Assembly (NCBI GenBank): GCA_028289185.1
Contig: JAQGGV010000040.1
Location: 1 to 12,264, forward strand
Source of the DNA: Candidatus Saccharimonadota bacterium
GTDB taxonomy: Bacteria; Patescibacteriota; Saccharimonadia; Saccharimonadales; Saccharimonadaceae
Direction of reading: 5' to 3'
Length of the DNA stretch: 12,264 nt
The notes below the pieces were generated by a model. The model had not been told where the DNA came from, made no database searches, and saw only the letters and a list, made by a program, of their open reading frames with translations. Made by a program: the position numbers and the translations under genes. The stretch's first letter is position 1. Each line of letters opens with the position of its first letter. This document shows positions 1-4,959 of this stretch, piece by piece.

Positions 1-723
1 GAGTGTACGAATAATAAAGTCACGTTCTTTGTCGGCTTCGTGGCTGCCGCCGTGGGTTAATCTGCCAGTTCGCCACTGAATGTCGATAGGTTTGGTTTCT
101 TCAGTAGCGGCGCCTATCCATACTTCACGCTTTAGGCCCAAGACGTCCTTGAGTTTGCCTTTCCAGAAATCATAATGTCCGGCATGGCGCGAGTCGCGAT
201 GTGGTTCTTCGAGTCGCCAAAATCGCACATGGTGTCTGGTGCGTGCGCTCATTGAATTGTTTGTCGGTATTTCAAATCCAATATCGTGTGGTCGATCAAA
301 GAGGTAGAGGTGGCTGAGGGGGGCTTCAGGATAGGGTTTATTGAACACTATGGAAATGAACTCACGCAGCCCGCTGCGAAATGTGAGAGGGTCAGCTATG
401 TACCAACCGGCATCTTGCATGACGCGTACTAGCTGCTGACGGTTTTTTGCAATGATTGCCAAATTGACGGGATCTGACGGCCAACCATCTCCTGTCGTCA
501 CATAAAGTGGAATATGATTTGGTTTCGAAAAAACATGAAATAATCGCATTAAGTTTGGAACAACAATGTATGCCATCAGACAGTAGGTTAACAGAAAAGC
601 GGCAAATACAGCTGGTCGGCTACTCGTGTCGGGCCATACGGTATAAACGATAACAATAAGCAGTGCGATACCAAGCAGCAATATAAGTAAGCGCCAGACA
701 GTTCTTAGAATGAAATGTACCAT
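1..723 (-). CDS. Membrane protein with LssY C-terminal-like domain (partial, 3' end missing)
   Basis: The minus strand is open from an ATG at 723 to the left edge (241 codons, no stop), so the C-terminus lies outside the window. The N-terminus has two hydrophobic segments (about residues 9-28 and 38-60). A soluble region follows with the hallmarks of the LssY C-terminal domain: GDGWPSDPVNLAI (78-90), DAGWYIADPLT (104-114), a Pro-Tyr-x-x-Ala-Pro-(L)-S-x-LYLF segment (130-142), RHHVRFWR (163-170), VWIGAAT (201-207) and an acidic EADKERD near the cut end. The family occurs in membrane proteins, some fused to PAP2 phosphatase or DedA-like domains, and its biochemical role is not settled. The start is supported by an extended -10 only 6 nt upstream, which implies a leaderless message. 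It is divergent from the YvcK-like gene with a 39-bp gap. Domain assignment is from motif recall; function is unknown. Confidence 0.85.
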   Translation of the reverse strand, partial: MVHFILRTVWRLLILLLGIALLIVIVYTVWPDTSSRPAVFAAFLLTYCLMAYIVVPNLMRLFHVFSKPNHIPLYVTTGDGWPSDPVNLAIIAKNRQQLVRVMQDAGWYIADPLTFRSGLREFISIVFNKPYPEAPLSHLYLFDRPHDIGFEIPTNNSMSARTRHHVRFWRLEEPHRDSRHAGHYDFWKGKLKDVLGLKREVWIGAATEETKPIDIQWRTGRLTHGGSHEADKERDFIIRTL

Positions 724-729
724 GCGCAT

Positions 730-738
730 ATTATAGCA
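730..738 (-). promoter_or_regulatory. Extended -10 promoter of the LssY-domain gene
   Basis: Read on the minus strand, the sequence is TGC then a perfect TATAAT (730-735), ending 6 nt before the ATG at 723. A start site 6-7 nt after the hexamer would fall on the start codon, giving a leaderless mRNA. No convincing -35 box is present, as expected for an extended -10 promoter. Confidence 0.6.
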
Positions 739-745
739 AGACCGG

Positions 746-754
746 TGTTATACT
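746..754 (+). promoter_or_regulatory. Extended -10 promoter of the YvcK-like gene
   Basis: TGT followed by TATACT (749-754) lies 8 nt before the ATG at 763. Transcription would begin at about 761-762, so the mRNA would be leaderless or nearly so. The box lies about 13 bp from the opposing -10 of the minus-strand gene, so the two promoters share the same DNA face to face. No good -35 is visible. Confidence 0.6.
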
Positions 755-762
755 TGTATTTA

Positions 763-1797
763 ATGAATGAACCGTTCGTACCTTCAAAGCGGAAGATCAC
801 CGTTATCGGTGGTGGTACAGGTAGTTTTACTATCCTCAGTGCGCTCAAATTTCACGCCGATGATATTACGGCACTCGTCAATATGGTCGACGATGGCGGC
901 AGTACCGGTGTGCTACGTGATGAGCTTGGTGTATTGCCACCAGGCGACGTTCGCCAATGTTTAGTCGCACTGAGTCGTTCACCCAAACTTCGTGATTTGT
1001 TTAATTATCGGTTTGAAGAGGGAACATTCGAGGGCCACGCATTCGGTAACGTCATGCTGAGTGCACTCGAAAAGGTGACGGGAAGCTTTAGTGAGGCGGT
1101 CGAAACGGCATCCGAGATCCTGAATGTTCGTGGCAAAGTTATCCCGGCAACGCTCGACGATGTTCGACTGCGAATGACGTGGCCAAACGCCAGCCTGACG
1201 CTACACGGCGAACGCATCATCGATGCCGATCATTTTCGTAATGACCCACGACAAGCAACCCTGTCTTTGACACCGGACGCACATGCAAATCCCCATGCCA
1301 TTCGCGCGATAGAGAACTCGGACATTATTGTCATTGCACCAGGGGATTTATACACATCACTCGGCTCATTGCTGGTTATTGATGGAATCGGCGAGGCTCT
1401 CCAGCGCACAGACGCGGTCGTTATATACATTGCAAACTTGGTCACCAAAAAAGGTCAGACTGATGGTTTCACGGTTAGTGATCATGCGGCCGAGATTGAA
1501 CGCTTTGCGGGTGGGCCGATTCTGGACTATGTTTTGTACAACCATCAGCAGCCGAGCGAAGCGTTGGCCCAGAAATACCGTGACGCCGAAGGCGCTGTTG
1601 TCGTGCAAATCGACAGTGATGTGCTCGATGGCAAAAACTACAAAGCGGTTGGCGGTAATTTCCTAGGTGAAATAGCTATGCAGCCGGAAACCAAGGAGGC
1701 TCTAGAAGTCACACGTTCGTATATTCGCCATAATTCCACGGCCGTCGCAGATGCTATAATTAATCTGTACGAACAGGTAGAACATGGAAGACGCTGA
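763..1797 (+). CDS. yvcK: YvcK/CofD-like UDP-sugar-binding protein (gluconeogenesis factor family)
   Basis: 344-residue cytoplasmic protein of the CofD/YvcK fold. Visible motifs, numbered from the ATG at 763, are the nucleotide-binding GGGTGS (16-21), VDDGGSTG (42-49), PPGDVRQ (59-65), GHAFGN (91-96) and APGDLYTSL (192-200). In the characterised YvcK proteins these line a UDP-GlcNAc site, and the protein supports cell shape and peptidoglycan precursor allocation rather than the F420 chemistry of CofD. An in-frame ATG at 715 would add 16 residues. I reject it because that stretch contains the -10 box and overlaps the divergent gene, and the ATG at 763 sits at the expected leaderless start. The 3' end overlaps the HAD gene by 14 nt. 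Position upstream of a wall cluster fits a role in precursor supply; that role here is inference. Confidence 0.88.
   Translation: MNEPFVPSKRKITVIGGGTGSFTILSALKFHADDITALVNMVDDGGSTGVLRDELGVLPPGDVRQCLVALSRSPKLRDLFNYRFEEGTFEGHAFGNVMLSALEKVTGSFSEAVETASEILNVRGKVIPATLDDVRLRMTWPNASLTLHGERIIDADHFRNDPRQATLSLTPDAHANPHAIRAIENSDIIVIAPGDLYTSLGSLLVIDGIGEALQRTDAVVIYIANLVTKKGQTDGFTVSDHAAEIERFAGGPILDYVLYNHQQPSEALAQKYRDAEGAVVVQIDSDVLDGKNYKAVGGNFLGEIAMQPETKEALEVTRSYIRHNSTAVADAIINLYEQVEHGRR
1752..1760 (+). promoter_or_regulatory. Internal extended -10 promoter for the HAD gene
   Basis: TGC plus a consensus TATAAT (1755-1760) lies inside the last codons of the yvcK-like gene, 23 nt before the HAD start at 1784. 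It would give a short leader with a weak AGGT ribosome site (about 1775-1778). It could let the HAD gene be expressed independently of readthrough. Confidence 0.5.
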
Positions 1798-2455
1798 ATT
1801 TTATATTGTTGATTTTGATAGAACACTTGTCGATTCAGACAAGATGCTTGAAGTATTCATTGAAGTGACACAGGAATTTATGGACATGCCAAAGGCTCAA
1901 ATAGAGTCGGCACATGCTGATGTCAAGATGCGCGGCGACTCCTTTGATACGGCTGGCTATGTGCGTGATAGCTTGTTTGCGGAGGGCAACGGCGAGCAGT
2001 GGGATCAGTTGGAAAAGCGTTTTATCCACGAGTCACGCTCGCTTAATTATCTGATGCCCAGCGCTGCTGAATTGCTTGAATGGCTAGCGGCAAATGGCAA
2101 ACGCTACGGCATTTTGACCTACGGTAACCCGTTGTGGCAGCATCTCAAACTGACGGCTGCCGGCTTTAACCATGCTCGCCATATGATTTTGGAACAAAAA
2201 GAGAAGGGCAAACTCATCAGTACCTGGCAGAACAATGATGGATCATTTCGTTTGCCGGATGCGCTCGGGCGTCGCTCGGCTAGCCATATCGTGATGATTG
2301 ACGACAAGGCTGTCAGTTTCGATAATTTTCCAGGCAGCCCATCGAAGGGTTACTGGGTGCTTGACCCGGCCAATGAACTGCCATCGCAACAGGGTACGGT
2401 TCCTCCGAATGTGCAGCGTTATAATGACCTGCAATCTGTCATTCAAGCCCTATAG
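1784..2455 (+). CDS. HAD superfamily hydrolase
   Basis: 223-residue soluble protein with the HAD motifs in order: motif I DFDRTLVD (10-17; nucleophile D10, acid/base D12), motif II Thr in YGILTYGNP (108-116; T112), candidate motif III lysines around K141-K143, and motif IV HIVMIDDKAVSFD with D173-D174 for Mg2+. An alpha-helical cap of about 80 residues follows motif I (C1-type position). The family hydrolyses phosphate esters or small phosphorylated metabolites; the substrate cannot be read from the sequence. The start overlaps the end of the yvcK-like gene by 14 nt, which suggests co-expression, and it also has its own extended -10. The stop is followed within 5 nt by a perfect inverted repeat. 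Confidence 0.8.
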   Translation: MEDAEFYIVDFDRTLVDSDKMLEVFIEVTQEFMDMPKAQIESAHADVKMRGDSFDTAGYVRDSLFAEGNGEQWDQLEKRFIHESRSLNYLMPSAAELLEWLAANGKRYGILTYGNPLWQHLKLTAAGFNHARHMILEQKEKGKLISTWQNNDGSFRLPDALGRRSASHIVMIDDKAVSFDNFPGSPSKGYWVLDPANELPSQQGTVPPNVQRYNDLQSVIQAL

Positions 2456-2460
2456 TAATT

Positions 2461-2489
2461 TATAGTAGCATAACAATTATGCTACTATA
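2461..2489. repeat. Perfect 13-bp inverted repeat (hairpin or operator) before the small membrane protein gene
   Basis: The arms at 2461-2473 and 2477-2489 are perfect reverse complements (TATAGTAGCATAA and its complement) around a 3-nt CAA spacer. The right arm contains the -10 hexamer TACTAT of the downstream gene. No T-run follows, so a simple intrinsic terminator is less likely than a protein-binding operator or a hairpin that protects the upstream transcript end. Confidence 0.7.
2480..2488 (+). promoter_or_regulatory. Extended -10 promoter of the small membrane protein gene
   Basis: TGC plus TACTAT (2483-2488) ends 6 nt before the ATG at 2495, which predicts a leaderless transcript. The box lies wholly inside the right arm of the 13-bp inverted repeat, so anything bound to the palindrome would block it. 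Confidence 0.5.
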
Positions 2490-2494
2490 TCGTC

Positions 2495-2716
2495 ATGGTA
2501 AAAAAGACCAACAAAACAACCAAAAAAGTGGCAGCAAAAAAAGTACTACGCGCCCACTACGGCGAATATAGTCCGCTAAACCACGATGTTATGTTGTCGA
2601 TGCTGATCGTGTCTTTATTCGTTAATCTGTTTGTCTTGACTGGTTGGATTGCACTTCAAGTGACGACAGCTTTCAACTCGGAAGTCGCATCATTCTTATT
2701 CCACGGCGCTAATTAA
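2495..2716 (+). CDS. Small lysine-rich single-span membrane protein, function unknown
   Basis: 73 residues. The N-terminal 20 residues are very rich in Lys and Thr (K3, K4, K7, K10, K11, K15, K16, K19), followed by HYGEYSPLNHDV and one hydrophobic span at about residues 33-57. The basic N-terminus should lie in the cytoplasm (positive-inside rule) and could contact nucleic acid or phospholipid. I do not recognise a named family. Support for it being real: it has its own -10, no overlap with other genes, a sensible membrane architecture and a strong terminator just downstream. It sits between the YvcK/HAD pair and mraZ, so a link to envelope or division is possible but unproven. Confidence 0.65.
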   Translation: MVKKTNKTTKKVAAKKVLRAHYGEYSPLNHDVMLSMLIVSLFVNLFVLTGWIALQVTTAFNSEVASFLFHGAN

Positions 2717-2726
2717 GGGACATAAC

Positions 2727-2853
2727 AAGCCTGATTCGGCCCTCGGGGCGGTTCTCTTTTTAAAAACTCTCCAGTGGAGAGTTTTTAAGTGTTCGGCTGA
2801 AATAAATTATTGCAATTGATTTCACAGCCCGCCATCGGAGCAGAATCAGGTTT
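2727..2853. other. Potential multi-branched RNA fold downstream of the small membrane protein gene
   Basis: An 11-bp helix can form between 2727-2737 and 2843-2853 (one G-U), anchored by CCTGATTC and GAATCAGG. It encloses a GCCC-tcg-GGGC hairpin (2739-2749), the terminator hairpin (2760-2788) and an imperfect GGCTG/CAGCC stem. It may be the 3' structure of the upstream mRNA or a small RNA. I recognise no known RNA family. Confidence 0.3.
2760..2788. terminator. Bidirectional intrinsic terminator
   Basis: A perfect 13-bp stem (2760-2772 with 2776-2788) around the 3-nt loop AGT, core ACTCTCC/GGAGAGT, flanked by an A-run on one side and TTTTT on the other. It has the A-tract/hairpin/U-tract form of an intrinsic terminator in both directions. 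It separates the yvcK-HAD-small protein unit from the mraZ operon. Confidence 0.8.
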
Positions 2854-2872
2854 GTCCTAGGGGTAGGCAAGA

Positions 2873-2896
2873 GTTATCCACAGTTTTGTGGATAAC
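2873..2896. promoter_or_regulatory. Inverted pair of consensus DnaA-box-like sites
   Basis: TTATCCACA (2874-2882) and its exact reverse complement TGTGGATAA (2887-2895) form a 10-bp perfect inverted repeat with a 4-nt spacer. Each 9-mer matches the DnaA box consensus TTATNCACA. Position 135-158 bp upstream of mraZ suggests DnaA-linked control of the division operon, or part of a replication-related locus. Binding is inferred from sequence only. Confidence 0.6.
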
Positions 2897-2927
2897 ACGC
2901 ATCATTTTAGGGAAAAAGTCAAAATTG

Positions 2928-2952
2928 GGGGTTGTAGTGGGTAATGGTGGGT
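2928..2952 (+). promoter_or_regulatory. MraZ operator: three xGGGT repeats with 5-bp spacers
   Basis: GGGGT (2928-2932), TGGGT (2938-2942) and TGGGT (2948-2952) are each separated by exactly 5 bp, giving a 10-bp period on one DNA face. In E. coli, MraZ binds TGGGN repeats with 5-nt spacers to repress its own operon. The array lies immediately upstream of a -10-like TAAGAT (2955-2960), so bound MraZ would cover the promoter. Confidence 0.75.
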
Positions 2953-2954
2953 AG

Positions 2955-2960
2955 TAAGAT
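2955..2960 (+). promoter_or_regulatory. Possible -10 of the mraZ promoter
   Basis: TAAGAT matches four of six consensus positions and follows the MraZ repeats directly. Transcription would start near 2967, leaving a leader of about 64 nt. No clear -35 is seen; the repeats occupy that region. Confidence 0.3.
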
Positions 2961-3030
2961 AAATCCAGTGGCATAAACAACACAAACACCACACTTAAAA
3001 AATTAATCACTCCACCCGAAGGGAACTACG

Positions 3031-3402
3031 GTGTCCAGCGTAGATTATTTTGAACGAAAGCTCGATGACAAACGTCGTCTGACGATGCCTGTTGAGCTAC
3101 GGGATGAATTTGCGTCTGGCGTTGTACTCACTCGCGGGTTTGGTTCCTACCTACATTTGTACCCACAAACCACTTGGGACAACGAAGTAGAGCCAGAGCT
3201 AAAAGGTAATATCCTCGATGAAAGGGTAGCAGACGTCAACGTGCGCTTCCGCCGAGGCAAGACAGCTGCGTCACTTGATGTGAAGCAGGGTCGCGTTTCG
3301 ATCGAGCAACATTTGCTGGACTTTGCTGGAATAGACCGTGACTTGGTCGCTGTTCGCGCTGGTAGCTATTGGCGTATTATGCGACCCAACCTTTCTGACT
3401 GA
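3031..3402 (+). CDS. mraZ: MraZ transcriptional regulator of the dcw operon
   Basis: 123-residue protein, shorter than the usual 140-150. Two SpoVT/AbrB-like repeats are visible: DDKRRLTMP at 12-20 (family form DxKGRLxxP, with Arg in place of Gly) and DVKQGRVSIEQ at 83-93, followed by LLDFAGID, the usual second-repeat helix. MraZ forms a ring-shaped oligomer, binds TGGGN repeats in its own promoter and represses the division cluster. Here the cognate repeats lie about 80-100 bp upstream. It starts with GTG at 3031 behind GAAGGGA (3018-3024, 6-nt spacing). It is the first gene of the dcw set, the canonical position. A 321-bp gap separates it from rsmH, unusually wide for this gene pair. Confidence 0.88.
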   Translation: MSSVDYFERKLDDKRRLTMPVELRDEFASGVVLTRGFGSYLHLYPQTTWDNEVEPELKGNILDERVADVNVRFRRGKTAASLDVKQGRVSIEQHLLDFAGIDRDLVAVRAGSYWRIMRPNLSD

Positions 3403-3590
3403 TTTTTTAAGGCCCGTTCTTTGACAATTTGCAACTCTCGAGATCAACTATCTGGTAGCAGTGCGTGGAAAAATCTGGAAACCACAATTTAGTGAAAAAA
3501 GATCCCAAGCACCTTCCTCAACACACACCTCCCAAAAAACTCCACCTCACAACACATAAGTCTCTCAATTGGTACCATTTATGCATTACT

Positions 3591-3621
3591 TTGTAATCCA
3601 TCGGTACCGACAACTTATAAT
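3591..3621 (+). promoter_or_regulatory. Candidate promoter for the rsmH-to-ftsQ operon
   Basis: A consensus TATAAT (3616-3621) is preceded by TTGTAA (3591-3596) at 19-bp spacing, longer than the ideal 17. It implies a start near 3628 and a leader of about 95 nt. The -35 lies in the small hairpin between the two GGTACC sites. It suggests rsmH and the downstream genes can be transcribed separately from mraZ. Confidence 0.45.
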
Positions 3622-3661
3622 CAAAAACAAACACGCTCAAAAACAAAAAGCGCTGTTATCA

Positions 3662-3704
3662 GTTAGGTGATCTCGAAACCGAGTCGTACGGACTTGGGTC
3701 TAAC
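3662..3704 (+). promoter_or_regulatory. Structured 5' leader of rsmH
   Basis: A 7-bp hairpin (3679-3685 CCGAGTC with 3691-3697 GACTTGG, loop GTACG, one G-U) is enclosed by GTTAG/CTAAC pairing (3662-3666 with 3700-3704). It ends about 20 nt before the rsmH ATG and could affect ribosome access. I do not recognise a riboswitch class. Confidence 0.4.
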
Positions 3705-3723
3705 CTGTAGTAATATAGGGTAG

Positions 3724-4623
3724 ATGAGTATTGAAGCACATCATCCACCACATGATTTGCACGTACCGGTTTTGCTAGAAGCGACATTGGAACTGCTAAA
3801 CCCGCAAAAGGGCGAGAGTTATCTCGACCTGACTGCTGGGTATGGCGGCCACGCGAAAGCAGTAATAGACCGTACGGGCGATGAAAAGAGTGCTACATTA
3901 GTCGATCGCGACGATTATGCCTTATCTCAGCTTGCTGAGCTGGGCAAAAAGGGCGTTCGGCTGCTGCATACCGATTTTGTGAGTGCTAGCAAGCAACTCA
4001 TAGAAGAAGGTATACGGTTTGATATAGTTCTATGTGATCTGGGGGTGTCGTCACCACAGCTCGATCAGAGCGAACGAGGGTTTTCATTTATGCGCGGGGG
4101 TCCCCTGGACATGCGTATGGACCGACGTCAGGAATTGACGGCGGAAAAGCTAGTTAATACTGCAAAGTTGGACGAGCTGACCCGAATAATTCGAGAGTAC
4201 GGAGAGGAATCGCCTAGCGCGAGCAAACGCATAGCACTTGCCATAGTCAAGGCTCGACCACTCACGACGACCGATCAGCTCGCTGATCTGATCAAGCAAA
4301 CCATCCGTGGAAAGTGGGGCAAAACCCACCCGGCCACGCGTTCTTTTCAAGCACTCCGTATAGCGGTCAATGACGAACTGAAACAGGTCGCCGACGTTTT
4401 GCCACTACTGCCAAAGTTACTAAACCCAGGCGGCAGGGTAGGCGTGATTAGTTTCCATAGTCTTGAAGACCGTTTGGTTAAGCGCTATTTCGCCGAGGAA
4501 GCCCAATCGGGTTTCGAAGCTGAACTCCGCATCCTGACCAAAAAGCCGATCGACGGAGCCACCAATGATGTTCACAATCCGCGTGCACGCAGCGCCAAGC
4601 TACGGGCCGCAGTGAAAATTTAA
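3724..4623 (+). CDS. rsmH: 16S rRNA (cytosine(1402)-N4)-methyltransferase RsmH
   Basis: 299 residues, close to the family's usual 300-315. It uses SAM to N4-methylate C1402 of 16S rRNA in the ribosomal P site. Visible family motifs: HVPVLLEATLELL (13-25), SAM-binding YLDLTAGYGGH (33-43), DIVLCDLGVSSPQLD (100-114), ERGFSFMRGGPLDMRMD (117-133), THPATRSFQALRIAVNDEL (201-219), VISFHSLEDRLVKRYF (241-256) and the C-terminal NPRARSAKLR (285-294). All motifs are intact. The ATG at 3724 lacks a strong Shine-Dalgarno. It keeps the canonical place after mraZ and before ftsL, though both flanking gaps are long and structured. Confidence 0.95.
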   Translation: MSIEAHHPPHDLHVPVLLEATLELLNPQKGESYLDLTAGYGGHAKAVIDRTGDEKSATLVDRDDYALSQLAELGKKGVRLLHTDFVSASKQLIEEGIRFDIVLCDLGVSSPQLDQSERGFSFMRGGPLDMRMDRRQELTAEKLVNTAKLDELTRIIREYGEESPSASKRIALAIVKARPLTTTDQLADLIKQTIRGKWGKTHPATRSFQALRIAVNDELKQVADVLPLLPKLLNPGGRVGVISFHSLEDRLVKRYFAEEAQSGFEAELRILTKKPIDGATNDVHNPRARSAKLRAAVKI

Positions 4624-4630
4624 AACAAAA

Positions 4631-4636
4631 AGGAGG
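4631..4636 (+). promoter_or_regulatory. Perfect Shine-Dalgarno AGGAGG before the 21-codon ORF
   Basis: AGGAGG begins 8 nt after the rsmH stop codon and lies 9 nt before an ATG at 4646. It is the strongest ribosome site in the window and does not belong to any of the large genes. Confidence 0.6.
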
Positions 4637-4645
4637 CATCACCAC

Positions 4646-4711
4646 ATGCCAATCCATATCCCCGTCAGAAACGAATCGGTCGACGTCAAAGTCACCGTTC
4701 GTACAAAATAG
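4646..4711 (+). CDS. Possible 21-residue small protein or leader peptide
   Basis: The ATG at 4646 follows the AGGAGG with 9-nt spacing and opens 21 codons ending in TAG at 4709-4711. The peptide is polar and basic (MPIHIPVRNE at the start, VKVTVRTK at the end) with no membrane segment, so it is not an obvious toxin or membrane micropeptide. The stop falls at the 5' edge of the structured region (helix begins near 4717). That arrangement resembles leader-peptide control of a downstream fold, but no diagnostic codon run is present. It could also be a genuine small protein. Evidence rests on the ribosome site and position alone. Confidence 0.4.
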   Translation: MPIHIPVRNESVDVKVTVRTK

Positions 4712-4716
4712 TAGAA

Positions 4717-4920
4717 AGCTGACCGCAAGCACTGCGATCTAGTACTCGTGATTCACGGGTAGTAGACTCGCCGGTTTGCGCGAGCGATGCAGTATCTTAT
4801 ACCGAAGGTAACCGTGCGCAGTACGGGCTTTAGGGTTGGAGACTCTCGGACGAATTTACTTCAGTTGAGAGTCGGAAGGGCGGGCCCTTCCTCTAGATCT
4901 ATTGCGCGAGCCGGCAGGCT
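4717..4920 (+). ncRNA. Candidate structured RNA element, unknown family
   Basis: Long-range helices can close the element: 4717-4725 with 4912-4920 (two internal mismatches) and GATCTAG 4736-4742 with CTAGATC 4893-4899. Inside are an 8-bp hairpin 4743-4761 (loop ATT), CTCGC/GCGAG 4767-4784, a 4-bp TACC-gaa-GGTA 4800-4810, GACTCTC/GAGAGTC 4841-4873 and GGAAGGG/CCCTTCC 4874-4891. The last two are directly adjacent and could stack. The signature sequences I know for RNase P RNA, tmRNA, SRP RNA and tRNA are absent. It may be a cis-regulatory element controlling ftsL-ftsI or a processed RNA. The pairing is seen by hand; folding energy and conservation are unknown. Confidence 0.45.
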
Positions 4921-4959
4921 AACTACGTAAAACAAACATTAAGCGAGAAAATCCACCAC

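Larger units (their letters stand above)
2717..3030. other. Intergenic region between the small membrane protein gene and mraZ
   Basis: 314 bp without a credible gene. In order it holds a foldable segment, a bidirectional terminator, the inverted DnaA-like boxes, the MraZ-type repeats, a weak -10 and a roughly 60-nt A/C-rich leader that ends in a Shine-Dalgarno-like GAAGGGA (3018-3024). Confidence 0.8.
3403..3723. other. Intergenic region between mraZ and rsmH
   Basis: 321 bp without a credible gene. A T-run follows the mraZ stop, then TTGACA at 3421-3426 that lacks a good -10 partner. An A/C-rich stretch follows (about 3500-3560). Two GGTACC sites (3571-3576 and 3603-3608) flank an ATTAC-ttt-GTAAT hairpin, just ahead of a TATAAT at 3616-3621. 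A structured leader precedes rsmH. Confidence 0.7.
4624..4959. other. Long intergenic region inside the dcw cluster (rsmH to ftsL-like)
   Basis: 336 bp where related clusters usually have little or no gap. It contains a 21-codon ORF with a perfect ribosome site, then about 200 nt of dense pairing potential, then a short A-rich leader to the ftsL-like ATG. No intrinsic terminator with a T-run is seen, so readthrough into ftsL is likely. Confidence 0.8.

Noticed and set aside
715..762. 16-residue N-terminal extension of the YvcK-like protein from an ATG at 715
   Set aside because: It overlaps the divergent LssY-domain gene and contains the -10 box; homologues begin near the GGGTGS motif, and the ATG at 763 fits a leaderless start.
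3421..3452. Promoter with TTGACA at 3421 after mraZ
   Set aside because: The -35 is perfect but no hexamer at 16-19 bp spacing matches -10 better than three or four bases.
3583..3672. 29-codon ORF from the ATG at 3583 upstream of rsmH
   Set aside because: No ribosome site, and it overlaps the promoter and structured leader.
4717..4920. RNase P RNA, tmRNA, SRP RNA or tRNA
   Set aside because: None of their signature sequences (such as the RNase P GAGGAAAGUCC, the SRP GGAAGGAAGCAG or the T-loop GGTTCGAATCC) is present.
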